Below are positions 23,162-35,246 of a DNA stretch of 64,000 nucleotides, one piece after another. Location: NCBI GenBank assembly GCA_030522415.1, contig CM060125.1, forward strand, positions 3,282,901 to 3,346,900, in the 5' to 3' direction. The translations under genes and the position numbers were made by a program. A model generated the notes under the pieces. It ran no database searches. It worked only from the letters and a program-made list of their open reading frames with translations, and was not told the DNA's origin. This stretch comes from Channallabes apus (lineage: Eukaryota; Chordata; Actinopteri; Siluriformes; Clariidae). How positions within the stretch are numbered: the first letter of the stretch is position 1; the number at the start of each line of letters is the position of its first letter.

Positions 23162-24781
23162 GTGAGGAGAGCCTTCAAGAGAGTGAACACCAGGAAAGCA
23201 GCAGGACCAGACGGCATCTCAGGTCGTATTCTCAGAGCCTGCGCAGACCAGCTAGCACCTGTGTTCACTGAGATATTCAACATCTCTTTATCTCAGTCGG
23301 TGATCCCCACATGCTTCAAAGAGTCCATTATTGTTCCTGTTCCAAAGAAACCACATCCTGCTTCCCTCAATGACTATCGCCCTGTAGCCCTCACCTCAGT
23401 AGTGATGAAGTGCTTTGAACGCCTTATCAGAGACTTCATCATTTCTTCACTACCCGACACACTGGACCCACTACAGTTTGCATACCGTCAGAACCGCTCC
23501 ACAGACGATGCAATCTCTCATCTCCTCCACACATCACTCACTCACCTGGACACTAGGAAAGGAAATTATGTTAAAATGCTCTTCATCGACTACAGCTCTG
23601 CTTTTAATACCATAATTCCCTCCACACTCACCACCAAGCTGGAGCACCTGGGACTCAGCTCATCTATATGCCAGTGGATCTCCAATTTTCTGACTGGCAG
23701 ACCACAGGCAGTAAGGATGGGCGGACATGTCTCAGCCACACTCACTCTCAGCACTGGAGCCCCCCAGGGTTGTGTTCTGAGCCCCCTGCTGTACTCTTTG
23801 TACACCCACGACTGCGTGGCCACTACCAACTCCACCTCCATCATCAAGTTTGCTGACGACACCGTCGTGGTCGGACTGATCACCAACAATGATGAGTCCG
23901 ACTACCTAGAGGAGATTGGAAATCTGGAGAACTGGTGCCAGAGGAACAATCTCCTCATGAACGTCAGTAAGACAAAGGAGCTGATAGTGGACTTTAGTAC
24001 AAAGCAGGAGAGGAACTACCAGACCCCCGTCATCAACAGGAGCCCAGTGGAGAGAGTGGACAGCTTCAGATACCTCGGTGTTCACATCACGCAGGACCTG
24101 TCATGGTCCTGTCACATCAACACCGTGGTGAAAAAAGCCCGGCAGTGTCTCTACCACCTCAGACGCTTGAGAGACTTTAGACTGCCCTCCAAGGTGCTCA
24201 GGAACTTCTACTCCTGCACCATAGAGAGCATCCTGACGGGAAACATCACGACCTGGTTCGGGAACAGCACCATGCAGGACAGACGAGCTCTACAGAGGGT
24301 GTTGCGATCAGCCGAGCGCATCATCCGCACTGAGCTCCCTGACCTGCACTCCATCTACAGCAAGTGGTGCTGGACTAAGGCCAGGAAGATCATGAAGGAC
24401 CTCAGTCACCCCAGTAATGGACTGTTCTCTTTGTTGCGGTCTGGGAAGAGATTCCGCTCCCTAAAGTCCAACACAGAGAGGCTGAGGAGGAGCTTCTTCC
24501 CGCAGGCGATAAGGTCTCTCAATCACCTCAATCACACCACAAACACAGGACTAATAACATCTTTTAAGCTCACAACACTGACTGGACAATCATCGACACA
24601 TTCATACACACTTGCACTAAATACTCATACATCTGGACAATTGCACATGTCACCTTTCATGCATATTTGCACAACCACTGACACTTTAATTCTATATACA
24701 TATATACTCTATCTACCCTATATTTCTATATTTTGCAATATTTTATTATGCCCTTATTGTACAGTTAATTTTACTAGTTAA
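23162..24781 (+). CDS. L2 LINE reverse transcriptase ORF fragment
   Basis: An uninterrupted reading frame of 539 codons with non-LTR RT motifs in order: [19 protein letters not shown], the CFERLI motif, [15 protein letters not shown], the [13 protein letters not shown] active-site block, [20 protein letters not shown], the catalytic FADD at 23849-23860 ([11 protein letters not shown]), and the thumb-side [15 protein letters not shown]. The start listed is only where the open frame begins. In an intact element it would be fused to the endonuclease part. The intact RT suggests a fairly recent insertion, but the whole copy is not autonomous. Confidence 0.85.
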   Translation: MRRAFKRVNTRKAAGPDGISGRILRACADQLAPVFTEIFNISLSQSVIPTCFKESIIVPVPKKPHPASLNDYRPVALTSVVMKCFERLIRDFIISSLPDTLDPLQFAYRQNRSTDDAISHLLHTSLTHLDTRKGNYVKMLFIDYSSAFNTIIPSTLTTKLEHLGLSSSICQWISNFLTGRPQAVRMGGHVSATLTLSTGAPQGCVLSPLLYSLYTHDCVATTNSTSIIKFADDTVVVGLITNNDESDYLEEIGNLENWCQRNNLLMNVSKTKELIVDFSTKQERNYQTPVINRSPVERVDSFRYLGVHITQDLSWSCHINTVVKKARQCLYHLRRLRDFRLPSKVLRNFYSCTIESILTGNITTWFGNSTMQDRRALQRVLRSAERIIRTELPDLHSIYSKWCWTKARKIMKDLSHPSNGLFSLLRSGKRFRSLKSNTERLRRSFFPQAIRSLNHLNHTTNTGLITSFKLTTLTGQSSTHSYTLALNTHTSGQLHMSPFMHICTTTDTLILYTYILYLPYISIFCNILLCPYCTVNFTS

Positions 24782-25667
24782 AATTATTTCTTTAGTATTT
24801 CCTTTTTATTGATTATTTATTTTACGTACAAGCTTTTATTTTATTTTTTTAAGGTCACTGGCGGTCGTATAAAGCATTTCACTGCATATTATACTGTGTA
24901 TGACTGTGTATGTGACTAATAAAATTTGAATTTGAAGAACCCCGACTAGAAATATATTCATTCAGACACTGAACAGCAAAGCGCAGGGACAGCGCATCAC
25001 CACATCACTGTGTTTGGAAAGAACACATCAATATTGGCTTAAAATGTGTTTTAGATATAAAAACTAATTTAATGACAATGAATAATTATCATCAGTACAG
25101 CCCTGCTGAAATGTTTTTACAGCTTTTTTTATATGGACAGATATTTTTAGCATGGACAGGATTAGTTTTTATTGCAACACTTAAAAATAATCACTCACTC
25201 ATCGTCCATATACTGTATACAGTGTTTTAAAAACTTTAAAATATTTTTGACTGCAGAAATGAGGCCTTAGTCAAGGGGTGTCAAAAAGTGATCAGGAGTT
25301 TTTTAATACATCAGGATATGGTTGATAAAACCTGAGCAAACTGTGCACAAGTAATAGAAGTTAGTGCTGGAGTGGCCAAACTTATTCCAAGGGTGGCAGC
25401 TGCCCGCTTGTGGCCACGCCCCCTGTACCAAAATGACAATCATAACCTTTTGTATTTTTTTTTACAAGACACATTTGTACATTTATTGTAACTGAACAAT
25501 TTCACCTGCACAGTTTGTATAGAGAATCAGTCAAAGTATCTGTCTAACGCTGCTTCTGAAACGCGCCACTGAACTAAATCTCAGCTGTACAGTAGCTAGC
25601 ATGCAGTTAGCATTAGCGAGCTACGTAGCGGAGAACTTGGTAATAAAGACCCGGGGACGTTATTTAC

Positions 25668-26121
25668 CTGCGGCAAAGTGCAGGGGGGTGGATTTGCGCC
25701 CGGCCATGTCTTTAGAGTTAACGTTAACCGAATCCACCAGGCGTTTGACCCGAGACACGTCTCCGTTTCGGCAGGCCTCGAACAGCTCCCGGAAAGCGCC
25801 GCTGCTCGCGCAGCCGCCGGCCGGGCTCGTGCCGCCTGAATCCGGGCTCGAGCCTCCCGTGGTGCTCGGAGAGCTCGCGCTGCTAATGCTGGTGCTGCTG
25901 CTGCTGCTCGTGCTGCTCGCGCTGCGGAGCGGAGCGGGGGAGGAGGCCGCGCTCGGCTCCGCATCTCCGGCCGCGTCCTGTTCGCCTCCGGCCGGCGGGG
26001 AGATGTTCGGGACGCCGGAGCCCGGAGGAGATCCAGGCGGAGTGAGAGAAGTCGAGACAACGCGTGGAGGCGAAGATAAAGCCTGGTGTTGCTGCTGAGA
26101 AGCGCGACGAGACGTCGCCAT
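25668..26121 (-). CDS. tnks: tankyrase 1, coding exon 1
   Basis: Tankyrase is a poly(ADP-ribose) polymerase that modifies axin, TRF1 and other partners bound by its ankyrin clusters. This exon starts at the ATG read on the minus strand at 26119-26121 and encodes 151 codons plus one base. It begins with a low-complexity Ser/Pro/Gly-rich region (poly-Ser around residues 65-90), the counterpart of the HPS domain that separates TNKS1 from TNKS2, here shorter than in mammals. From about residue 108 it enters the first ankyrin repeat ([20 protein letters not shown], then STPLHFAAG). The donor is CAG|GTAAAT with GT at 25667-25666. Synteny with ppp1r3b and eri1 also supports tnks over tnks2. The SAM and PARP domains lie outside the window. 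Confidence 0.95.
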
Positions 26122-26260
26122 TTTTTCACCACACTCTCTCTACTAGCAACAAAAACAACAGGCTCCGAGGGGGAACTTCCGGGAAGTGTCGGGACCAGCT
26201 TCCGGTATCAAATTGCAGTTTGATCAGAGCTGCCGTGAAATAACACAACATGAAATTAAA
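26122..26260 (-). promoter_or_regulatory. tnks: tnks 5' UTR and probable core promoter
   Basis: This GC-richer stretch lies immediately upstream of the tnks ATG. It has two ETS-type CTTCCGG/ACTTCCGGG motifs near 26176 and 26200 and no clear TATA box, which is typical of a housekeeping promoter. The transcription start cannot be placed from sequence alone. Confidence 0.55.
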
Positions 26261-26588
26261 TGGAAAGCGGAATGATTTGCTTTCACTTAGATTCTAGCAT
26301 TTCTTTTCAATGTCAGATACTTAGTGCGTGCTTTAAAGTCACTGGATGGCGTCGTACGTTACACAGATCTCCTTATTAACTCGGCATAATGATTATATCG
26401 GTGTATCACAACGTGTGCAGCAGAATATAAGTTATAACACAGAAAGAGCTGTTTGGTCACAAACTCTTTATTTACCACATTCTAATATTTTACTTCAAGA
26501 ACAGTAAAGTATTGGAAGATTTGGATGGAGAAACTCACTTTTATTTGCTACAAATATCACTATGGAGTTTAAAATGATGAACAAAGAA

Positions 26589-26790
26589 GTGATTCAGTGA
26601 TTGGCCGTCAGGAGCAGTGATGGCTGGTGATTGGTTTTTAGGAACAATGCTGATCAGTGATTGGTTGTTGGGACTGTCGATATTCAGTGATTGGTTTTTG
26701 GGACTGTCGATAATCAGTGATTGGTTATTGGGACTGACGTGATCAATAAGTAATTGGCCATTGGGAGGGAACGTGGTCAGTAATTGATTG
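26589..26790. repeat. 30-bp minisatellite with inverted CCAAT motifs
   Basis: About seven tandem units of roughly 30 bp are based on a core like TCAGTGATTGGTT-TTGGGAC. ATTGG occurs with a near-exact period starting at 26600, 26630, 26660, 26690, 26720 and 26753, with a degenerate ATTGA at 26783. It lies about 470 bp upstream of the tnks start codon. ATTGG is the reverse complement of CCAAT, the NF-Y core. Confidence 0.85.
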
Positions 26791-28059
26791 CATGTTCTCT
26801 GTGCTTAGTGTGTTTCCTCTCTTGGCCCAGAGGCAGATGGATTGTGTGAAATGGCATTTCCGAATCATTCGTATTGTGTGACAGACTGGCATCTGTCCTT
26901 TTTGTCCCAGGATACCTTTGATAAACTCCAAGCCTCAACCTGTGCAAGATAAGTTGTATAGACATTTAGAGTGGTATAGGGAAGTGAGTAGACAGGTTTA
27001 ACACAAAGCTTTTGTCTCTAAACGTACAAGATGACCAATAAGGTACTTATGTAAAATAAAGTGTGATACATTTATACATTGCTGTTTCTGGTCTGCTAGA
27101 ACCAGCAAACCAGAGAGGAACGAACATGCTCAGTGATGTGGACACTGTGGTCCCTTGTCTTTGATTTGGGTGGACAGCTGTGCATGGACACAGATGGGTT
27201 ACAGTAAGCACGTTAATAGTAATAATAGTGACCTTATATGGTAGGTGAATGTCACAGTGTTGTGGGTCTTACAAAGAATGCCATACTTATGGAGTTCAAA
27301 AGATGAAAAAATCTGATGGGATTTGGACACAATGTTGAAATTTGCTCCACAGCGACCCTTGTTGGTTAGACGATGGTCCAAAAACCTTGGTCTATCAGAG
27401 ATTCATTAGAAGCATTTAATAAAACTCTGTACACTGAGCATGTCCAGTCTCATTTGATTCCTGTTTATCTTGATGGCCCACTCTATCCGTAATTAAGTTC
27501 TAATCCTAATTCTGCTAAACAGTCACTGTTGGGTCCTCAAGGTTCACCCTTAACCTTCAGCTGTTTAAGTGTGAATCATTCTAGATAAAAGCATTAACCA
27601 AATAAATAAATGTAAATAAATGCCATGGACTGGCGTCACCTCAAGATTGTTTTCCTGCATTGTGGCCAGTGTTTGTGTAGTAGACTCTGAATCCATAATA
27701 AGCAAGGCCAGCATTAAGCCCCTACTAAAGATTAATGAATGAATAAATGAAGTGTCCCAACCTTGAATTATCGTCTCTGTCACTTCTGTGCTAAAACTAT
27801 CAGTCAAATTGAGATTAAGTAGAATGGGGCAGGTCTACTGTTTATGAATGCCAACAACTTGGGAACAGCACCAATAAATATTTTATATGGAGTTTTAGAT
27901 TTAAGATGCCTTTATTGCCTTTCGTAGCACAGGTGCACTGGAAGTCTTACACGGTTATTAGTTATCTATAACTTATGTGTCTAGACAGAAAAGCAAAAAA
28001 AAAAAACTTTAATAGCAAAGAAGAAGGTATTGTTTATGAGAACAATTACACATTTTGGT

Positions 28060-28260
28060 GGATTAATTTCCAGATAATATTGCACACATATTTTGTCGTC
28101 CAGTCTGTGTGCATGCATATTCTCCACATTGTTGGTGGATTTCCTCTGGGTACTCCAGTTTCCTCCCACACTCCAAAAAGATGTGGTGTAAGGTGATGTG
28201 TTTTGCAATCTGTATTGTATGATTTGGTGCAGGTCCAGCACCAGGGCTGATTAAACGCTC
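28060..28260 (+). repeat. SINE-like repeat fragment (CTCCGGTTTCCTCCC family)
   Basis: Matches the middle of the copy at 34404-34778: TTCTCCACATTGTTGGTGG, TTTCCTCTGGGTACTCCAGT, and TTTCCTCCCACACTCCAAA. The head and tail are missing. Confidence 0.6.
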
Positions 28261-28959
28261 ATTCAAAATCTCTCTTTCCATCAAGAGCTCAGTTGAGCTC
28301 GAACAGCCTGACAATGAGATACTAAACCAGACCAATCAGAGACTGGAAGGTCAAGGACAAGAAAACAACCAATCAGAATTAAAAGTCTTCCAGCATTTCA
28401 TCAACTGTGAGATGTTGAGTAAGCATAAGGATTTGAAAGAGCCAAAATTCAAACATGCACATGATACAGATATAGAGCGAGCGAAAATACTATTTTGTGT
28501 GCTTGAAAGGTTTTTGCTCAAAATGACAGAAAATTCAAGATCATATTTGGCAGCCACATGCAGAGCAGCTCATATTTAAACATTTAACATATCTTATATA
28601 TTTAACTTGTCTTCTCTTTTTATATTTGTAGCCAGGTCTTGTAAGATATCGTAAACATGATGATGTTTTTTTTTTTTTTGCCTAACTTCACTTAGCTAGA
28701 CAACCATTGGCTCGTAAGAGTGGGTGGGGGGGTGGGGGGGATGGGTGCAGATGTAGTGTGATTGACACATTCCTCAGGAAATCATTGTGCTTACAGAATT
28801 ACAAATCTACTGTTATAGATTACTCCACGGTTATTCATGAACAGAGAATATTTGGTGTTAGTGGGTCACGTGTGTTAGTGGGAAAATTGACAAACACACC
28901 CCCTCCACGCATGCTTAGAGCCAGCCTCGGTTGTGTGCATGAGTGTTTCTCCTTTTTGT

Positions 28960-29085
28960 CCTGAGATAAGTTGGCAGGGTGTACCCCACCTTATTGGGTG
29001 TTTGCTGGGATAGGCTCCAGGCCTCCTGCAACCCTCCACAGGATAAACAGTATACTGTACAGTAGATACTGAATGGATGGATATT
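28960..29085 (+). repeat. SINE-like repeat tail fragment
   Basis: Carries GGGTGTACCCCACC, GGGATAGGCTCCAGGCCTCC and a (GAATGGATG)-type tail, which match the 3' half of the family seen at 34404-34778. Confidence 0.6.
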
Positions 29086-29091
29086 GCACAT

Positions 29092-29215
29092 ATACTTACT
29101 AGTCATTTTATTAGTAACACCAGTACACCTGTTCATTCACGCATTATGCAATCACCCTAAAATGTGGCAGCTGCACCATGAATAAAAAGCTTGATGAGCA
29201 GGAAAACATCACAGG
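29092..29215. repeat. dispersed fish repeat fragment
   Basis: Begins ACTTACTAGTCATTTTATTA and contains ACACCTGTTCATTCACGC, which resembles a widespread fish repeat end. The family is not assigned. Confidence 0.4.
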
Positions 29216-29479
29216 ACACACACATTGAGCTTTCATTGTCAGGTTTGTGTATTCATGTGAGCTTTAAAAAGAAATAGATGTGGAAAACAAAACATGGTAA
29301 GTGATCTGTTAATTCGGATTTATTTTGAAGTCAACAGGCTCCTCTTTACATTATACAATCAATAAAAAAATATGCATTACAAAAACAGTTTCTCATACTG
29401 GATACAGGACAAATGTTTCGAATTGTTCAGAAAAAAAAAACTCTTACTCATTTTCACTTATTCGCTTATTCTGTACAGG

Positions 29480-29620
29480 TTCAAGCGAAGCTGGAGGCAG
29501 GATACACCAGGCCATCTCACACAAACACACTAACACAAAATGGGCAAGTCGGAAATTTGCCTTATCTGCATGTCTTTGGATTGTGGGAGGAAACAGGTGA
29601 ACCCAGAGGACGCTCGTAGA
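29480..29620 (-). repeat. SINE-like repeat fragment, reverse
   Basis: Contains TGCATGTCTTTGGATTGTGG and GAGGAAACAGGTGAACCCAG, the reverse complement of the middle of the family at 34404-34778. Confidence 0.6.
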
Positions 29621-30000
29621 GAACCACGGCACGGTGCTAAACAATGTTCCACCAGAGAACAGTTCAGGGAAGTACTTCTAGGCAGATATGTAACATTTCA
29701 GACTTTCATTCATTCAAAAAAAACGTCTTTCATTCATTCAGATATTCTTCAATTTTATGTAAATGCATCTCACCATTTAATTCAGACAGGACGACGGGGT
29801 AGAGTCACGATACAAGATTTACCTTTCTCACAAGATTCTATAGTACATCAGGTGAGCTATAATACTGTATAACCCAGGATTGCCAGATCATCAGAATCTC
29901 TTATAAGTCCTGAAAACCGTCTATTCAGCGAACTGGGGATGGAAAAAAAACCGTGACTTTATGGAAACTTGAGTGTGTCTCTTTGTACTATCACTTTACC

Positions 30001-30106
30001 CGTAACCGAAGAGAGAGAGAGAGAGAGAGAACTGTATGTTTTGTGTGCATTCACACACGTACACACACACACACACACACACGTACACACACACACACAC
30101 ACACAG
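30001..30106. repeat. (GA)n and (CA)n microsatellites
   Basis: A (GA)n tract near 30009-30030 is followed by two (CA)n tracts between 30061 and 30105, broken by ACGTAC. Confidence 0.9.
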
Positions 30107-31437
30107 AGTTGAGTTGAGATTATTTAGTTTAAAAGTTAATTGTTCTGTGTATTTTAAATACACTCATCTCATCACGTGACACTACACTATGTTACCGCCA
30201 CAGGTATCTTCACAGGTATCAAAATTTACAGAGCTTTAAAACAGCCAGATTTATTCATTCCATGCATATCGCAATTAAGAAGCTGGGTAAGAAGGATACC
30301 GCACCCAAGGTTAAGTGCCATGAACATGTCCCCTTAAATGTAAAAATAAAAGTTACGGAAAGGGAGCGCATGTCTGAAAACAACATCTGATTTTACAAAC
30401 ATGTCATAAGCAACCATATTAGATATCTTTTGAAGTTTTTGGTCAGAGTATATTTATAGTAAAAAAAAATGTACTTCAGTTATAAAGTAATACTGTTGTA
30501 TGTAGCTATGAAACTTTATGAAACTAGATTCTGTCAGTCTGCGAGCACGTGTTGTTTTCTGGCAGCGACCCCAGTTCATGCACTTGGCATGTTTTGACAG
30601 ATTTTTATCAGAACAGCTTTCTATTAATAGAATCTATGCAGAGGCGTAGTGCAAAGTCTCTGTCTGTGTCTGGCTCACAGCTATTTGTAAAACGTCACAT
30701 GTTTCCTTGAACTTCATTAAGCAATCCATGCATCCCTGACCCAATATTGACAACACAGCTGGTCCCAGGCAGTCGTGTGCTCTGAGAGATGATGAAATAC
30801 GCAGACCTGATGGTGAAGAATTCTTTGCTACATGTTTGTTCTTTTGCTCAGATGTGAGTCTTGGACAAGTGGTTTTAGTCACTTTCCTAATTTGCATGCT
30901 TAATTACTGTCTAAATGTGGCCATATCGTTACATAACAGCTGTATTGATGTGACATTTATCAATGTTTGTGTTGAGTATTAAATACACACTGTGTGCAAA
31001 CATCAGCCTGAAGAGTTGTTGTTGGTTTTTTTTTTTTTCAGTTTTATTTGCCTATTAAAATTCTTAGGAAGGATTTATATTCCGTGATGTTTAAAAGAAA
31101 GAATCAGCAGAAATTTCATTACCAGGATATATTTGGTGTTTGACATTTTTTTTCTTTGTTTTTTAATTTGCACAAGGCTAAAGCAGGTAGTAATGTGTCA
31201 CTGCAAATCATTCTGTAAATCTCCACCTCAAACCATATCCGGGTCTTCAGTGATGTCACACAAATATGCTGATGTGGTTTAGGACACGGCGGGACGTCCT
31301 GTCATATACTGTTCATAAACACAGACACAACTTTATGGTTGTAAAAACTGAATCCTAAAATAAAAAATGAAACTTTAACAGAAACCTGGGTGAGTTATGT
31401 GGATGAGAGCACTGAACAAATCATTTCAGATTCTCAG

Positions 31438-31860
31438 ACTTCAAAATCAAATTTTATTTGTCACATACGCAGTCATACACAGTACGATATGCAGTGAAAT
31501 GCTTAGACAACTGCTGGTGACCTAAAAATAAAAGACTATTAATAGGAAATAAATATGGAAAAGAAAAATAGACAGTAAATTTAACTAAGAAGGAATAAAA
31601 TATCTGTACAGTACAAAATATACAATATAAGAAAAATATAAGAAAAACATATGAAAAATATAGAAAATAAGAAAAAGAGCTGTGCAATATAGAATTTATG
31701 GAATCTTTGTGTGGGAGTGAAGTTGAATATAAATAGAAATGTCCAGGGTGTGTGTGTGAATATGCCCAAAAAAGTCATAATCCACATATTTAAAGTGACT
31801 GATGGAAAGATGGAAACTGAAACTAATCGAGGAGGTTCACAGCAACAGGGGCAATGTCAA
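31438..31860 (-). mobile_element. L2 LINE 3' end, 5'-truncated
   Basis: The reverse complement of 31438-31510 matches the 3' terminus of the L2 copy at about 24870-24940: AAGCATTTCACTGCATAT, a GTGTATGACTG block, and an AATAAAATTTGA end. The following A-rich stretch to about 31860 may be upstream LINE sequence, but I cannot align it with confidence. Confidence 0.65.
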
Positions 31861-32059
31861 GGTTAAGATAAGTAATTTTGAAATTTATAAAAATTTCGAA
31901 CAAACCACAACATATAACTTTTTTCCTACCGTGACATTGTTTATTTAATTTAGAAAAATAAAGAAATAAAAGTGGAAAATACTCATACCCCCCCCCCATG
32001 ATTCAAAGGCTTGCGGATCCACCATTATCAGCAATAATTTTAAGTAATTGATTCCTCTA

Positions 32060-32470
32060 TGAGTGGAACCTTGGATTGCGAGTAACTCGGTGTGGGGGCG
32101 TTTTGCATGATGAGAAAAATTGTAAAATAATTTTTAACTTAATAAATGAGCGAGGTCTTGATAGGTGTGTAGTATGTATGCGCTTAGTCTGCTGAGCATC
32201 ACATAATCACAACTGAGCAAATAATTCTTTTCACTCGCGCATTCTACTGGATTATGGGTAATCATCTCCCATGCTCAGTCTCAGGGCGCGCGTCACTATT
32301 ATGGTCAACATTCGTGCGCACATGTACTGTTTATTATAACATTGTGACTACGTGTGTGTTCATGCGAGTAAAGTAAAATCAAGTGTTATCTGTTAAAGAT
32401 CCAGAGTTTTTCTCTGTCAGAACCAGTAATTCCGTTAGTGTGTGTGCACGTGCGCGAGTGTCATTAGAGA
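32060..32470. repeat. dispersed repeat, copy 2 (GTGGAACCTTGGATTGCGAG)
   Basis: The second copy of the repeat at 77-480, sharing the terminus and internal blocks. The pair shows it is an interspersed family. Confidence 0.55.
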
Positions 32471-33545
32471 AGTTTTCCGAAAGAGCAGTGTTTCCGTTAG
32501 TGTGTGTGTGTGTTTGTGCACGTACTGTATGTGCAAAGAAGGCAAAGCGGGCAAAACTGTGGGCAAAGAGCCAATGGTTATTGATCCAGCCTTTAAATAC
32601 CCCAGATATCAATCTGACTGAGCATCCAAGTCTCCCAACCCACATCCCACAGCACCCGAAGGATCCACTTTTATATTACATAAAAGTAATATTTTTTGTT
32701 TTAATGTTATGGCTGATCAGTGTACAGTCCTACATGCCTATAGGGAGGTCCGGCTATACTGTGAGGTTACAAGTCCACATGTGTTGCCAATTCTTGTCAG
32801 CCAGGTCCAAATACTATGGCCCAATCTGTACCATTAATACCACATGCCTATGGCTGTGCGTTGGGTATTTTAGGTGGTAAACAGAAACCGAGAGGTCACA
32901 CATTCCCTGAAGAAAGTACAAGGTCATAGTCCAGTCCTTCATTTTAGGCCCATTTAGTTCTGGCTACTCTAAGCACAGATTAATCATTAAACAGCTATTA
33001 AAAAGCAAAGGTTTTGTACTTTGTTGTTGTGGTTGCTGAAATTACTTTCAATTTTTTTTTTCAATTAAGAAAAGTTGGAAATGACTTCATTTTCTGTATT
33101 TAACATAATGCAAAAAGGCTACATTCTTTATTACTCTGATTAAGCTCTTTACTCGCGTGCCATATTTAGGTTTTATGGTTAATATTAGTTGTGTCTATGA
33201 GTCTTTAATCTATTGGTATAACATCTGTATCTCTAAGTTTGCCTGCCTTTAACAAAGCAATCATTTAGATCCACATCAGAAGCTGTATGCGCTTTAAATA
33301 ATTTACAAAATAAAAATTTTAAAAATCACTATCATTGTTTTTTGGTGTGTAAAAGTCATAGTGATTAAGTAAGAGAGAAAATGCTTACAGTATTTTGTTA
33401 TAGGAAATAATAAAGGAAGATTCTTTTACCCCCAAATAATTGATTCTTTCCCTTTAACAGCATGGTTTTATTCCACAGCAATTTGACAATAATTCAAATT
33501 TTATTTTTGAAACAGCAGCTCTTTAATGGAATCAGTGATATTATT

Positions 33546-33640
33546 ATTTCAGGTTAAAGCCCACATACTTGTCTGTCTGTCTTGCTCTATGGCACTCTCT
33601 TGCCTAACTTATTAATACAAAGAAATACAATGTTGTAAGA
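33546..33640 (+). repeat. unclassified dispersed repeat, copy A
   Basis: Shares TTTCAGGTT-AAGCCCACAT, several TGTCTG blocks, ATGGCA and AACTTATTAATACAAA in the same order with 50870-50950 in eri1 intron 1. Confidence 0.6.
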
Positions 33641-33834
33641 AACGTACGACCTTGTTTATACCGTGTTTGTCTTGTCGTCAGTCAAATACTGTACACTTTC
33701 TGTACAGTAATCAGAGAGTCTATCACGGATGAGAAATCGAAAAAGTAGATCAGAGAAAGATTAAGTTTTGTTTTAAAACGACTCCAGCACATTAAAATTC
33801 ACTTACACCACTTCAGCGCTTTTATTTCAGAGAT

Positions 33835-34120
33835 ATCATCCAGAGATCGCGAGTTTGATTCCCGGGTGATGCTGTAACCTCTCGCAGCCAGAGGCCTAGA
33901 GAGAGCTGATTGGCCGAGCTCTCTTAGAGGGGAGGGATGAGAGGTATTTAGTGCTCCCACATCAGCCAATAATCATAATCAGCCAATCAGGGGCCCAATT
34001 ACTCTACAACCAATCAGGGGTGTCTGTGAGCTCCCGCAAGCAGAAGGAACAGATAGCGCTGTCCTCCGAGTGTGTTACGCCGCCCCCAACACAACTAAAT
34101 TAGGGAGAAAATCTATACAT
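33835..34120 (+). mobile_element. SINE fragment (family of 14803-15152)
   Basis: Contains CATCCAGAGATCGCGAGTTT, CCCGGGTGATGCTGTAA, GCTGATTGGCCGAGCTCTCT and GTGTTACGCCGCCCC. The tRNA-like head and the tail are incomplete. Confidence 0.65.
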
Positions 34121-34403
34121 TCAGTTTAAACAAGTGTTTGTTTATAATGAGCAAGGAACTTATTAGTAGCTTATATTAAAGTATTTTAAAGATTATTAAA
34201 TCCGGCACATAACTGTTCATAACATCGCTTTTACTCAACATTTTGATTTAATTTATGGTGCAGATTAACTTTCAGACAGATATCTAAAGACATCTGCAGG
34301 TCATAACTGGGAAGAAAAGAAGAAAAAGGTGAAAAATAAATGAAAAGGGGTTAAGACCAATTGTGCGTTTGCTTAGTGTTTATTTAAAACAAAGGTCAAT
34401 AAG

Positions 34404-34778
34404 GGCGGCGCGGTGGTGTAGTGGTTAGCACTGTCGCCTTGCACCTCCAGGGTCTGGGTTCGATTCCCCAGCCAGGCTCGATTCCCGTCTCTGTGTGCAT
34501 GGAGTTTGCATGTTCTCCCCGTGCTTGGTGGGTTTCCTCCGGGTACTCCGGTTTCCTCCCACAGTCCAAAGATATGCAGGTTAGGCTAATTGGCGTTCCT
34601 AAATTGCCCGTAGTGTATGATTGGGTGTGTGAGTGTGTGTATGTGTGTGTGCCCTGCGATGGATTGGCACCCTGTCTAGGGTGTACCCCGCCTAGTGCCC
34701 GAAGTCTCCTGGGATAGGCTCCAGGTCCCCCGCGACCCTGAACACAGGATTAAGCGGTATAGAAAATGAATGAATGAA
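34404..34778 (+). mobile_element. tRNA-headed SINE-like element, near complete
   Basis: The head GGTGGTGTAGTGGTTAGCAC with a downstream GGTTCGATTCCCC resembles RNA polymerase III box A and box B of a tRNA. The body has CATGTTCTCCCCGTGC and TTTCCTCCCACAGTCCAAAG, and the 3' end has GGGATAGGCTCCAGG and GATTAAGCGGTATAGAAAAT with a (GAAT)n tail. It is the best copy of a family with pieces at about 3990, 28060, 28960, 29480, 37711, 39545, 40045 and 57700. Confidence 0.75.
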
Positions 34779-35246
34779 GGTCAATAAGCAAATCTCCAAA
34801 AAGTGGCTAAAAGCTTCAGAAGCCTTCAAGGCCAAAATACCCTAAATTCCCTTTAGCTAGTCCTGAAGTTAAATACCTAAAAATTTTGTCGATTTCCTAC
34901 TAAGTCACTATTTGCAGTCAGAATTATATACAAATATATTCAAACTGTATTACAAAAACCAAGCAAAGAAAAGCAAAGAAGAGCAAACCCAAAGCACAGT
35001 CAGAACAAGCAAATGGTCATGCACAGGAAAGCACAACCAACATCAAAGGGGGAAAACGTAGCAAAGTATACACAGTACAAGTTTCACATCAATTGCAGGA
35101 AACAATTGCAGTAGGCAGGACCTGAAACATTAAGGGACATACAAAAGTTTAATTAAATAATATTTCTAAATTGGTAGTCGATTTAAGACGTCTGCGGGTT
35201 TGACGCATGCGCAGTACACTTTCAAAACTTGTGCTTTATAATCTAG

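Larger units (their letters stand above)
21866..24945 (+). mobile_element. L2/CR1-clade non-LTR retrotransposon
   Basis: A 3-kb copy running from the endonuclease region to the 3' terminus (GACTAATAAAATTTGAATTT). The ORF2 order is AP endonuclease, linker and reverse transcriptase. The endonuclease is partly deleted and frameshifted, and a second frame break lies near 23095-23160. The 3' terminus matches the separate minus-strand fragment at 31438-31510. No target duplication was resolved. It lies antisense within tnks intron 1. Confidence 0.92.
21535..25667 (-). other. tnks: tnks intron 1
   Basis: This intron of about 4.1 kb lies between exons 1 and 2. Most of it is the L2 LINE at 21866-24945, inserted antisense to tnks. 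The remaining 24950-25600 is AT-rich with no recognisable feature. Confidence 0.85.

Noticed and set aside
32383..32880. A 165-codon plus-strand open frame
   Set aside because: The first part is the repeat at 32060-32470 and no recognisable domain follows. Codon and residue content look random.
34404..34480. tRNA gene at the head of the SINE-like repeat
   Set aside because: Box A/B-like sequences are present, but there is no complete cloverleaf or acceptor stem and the repeat recurs in the window; it is a SINE head.
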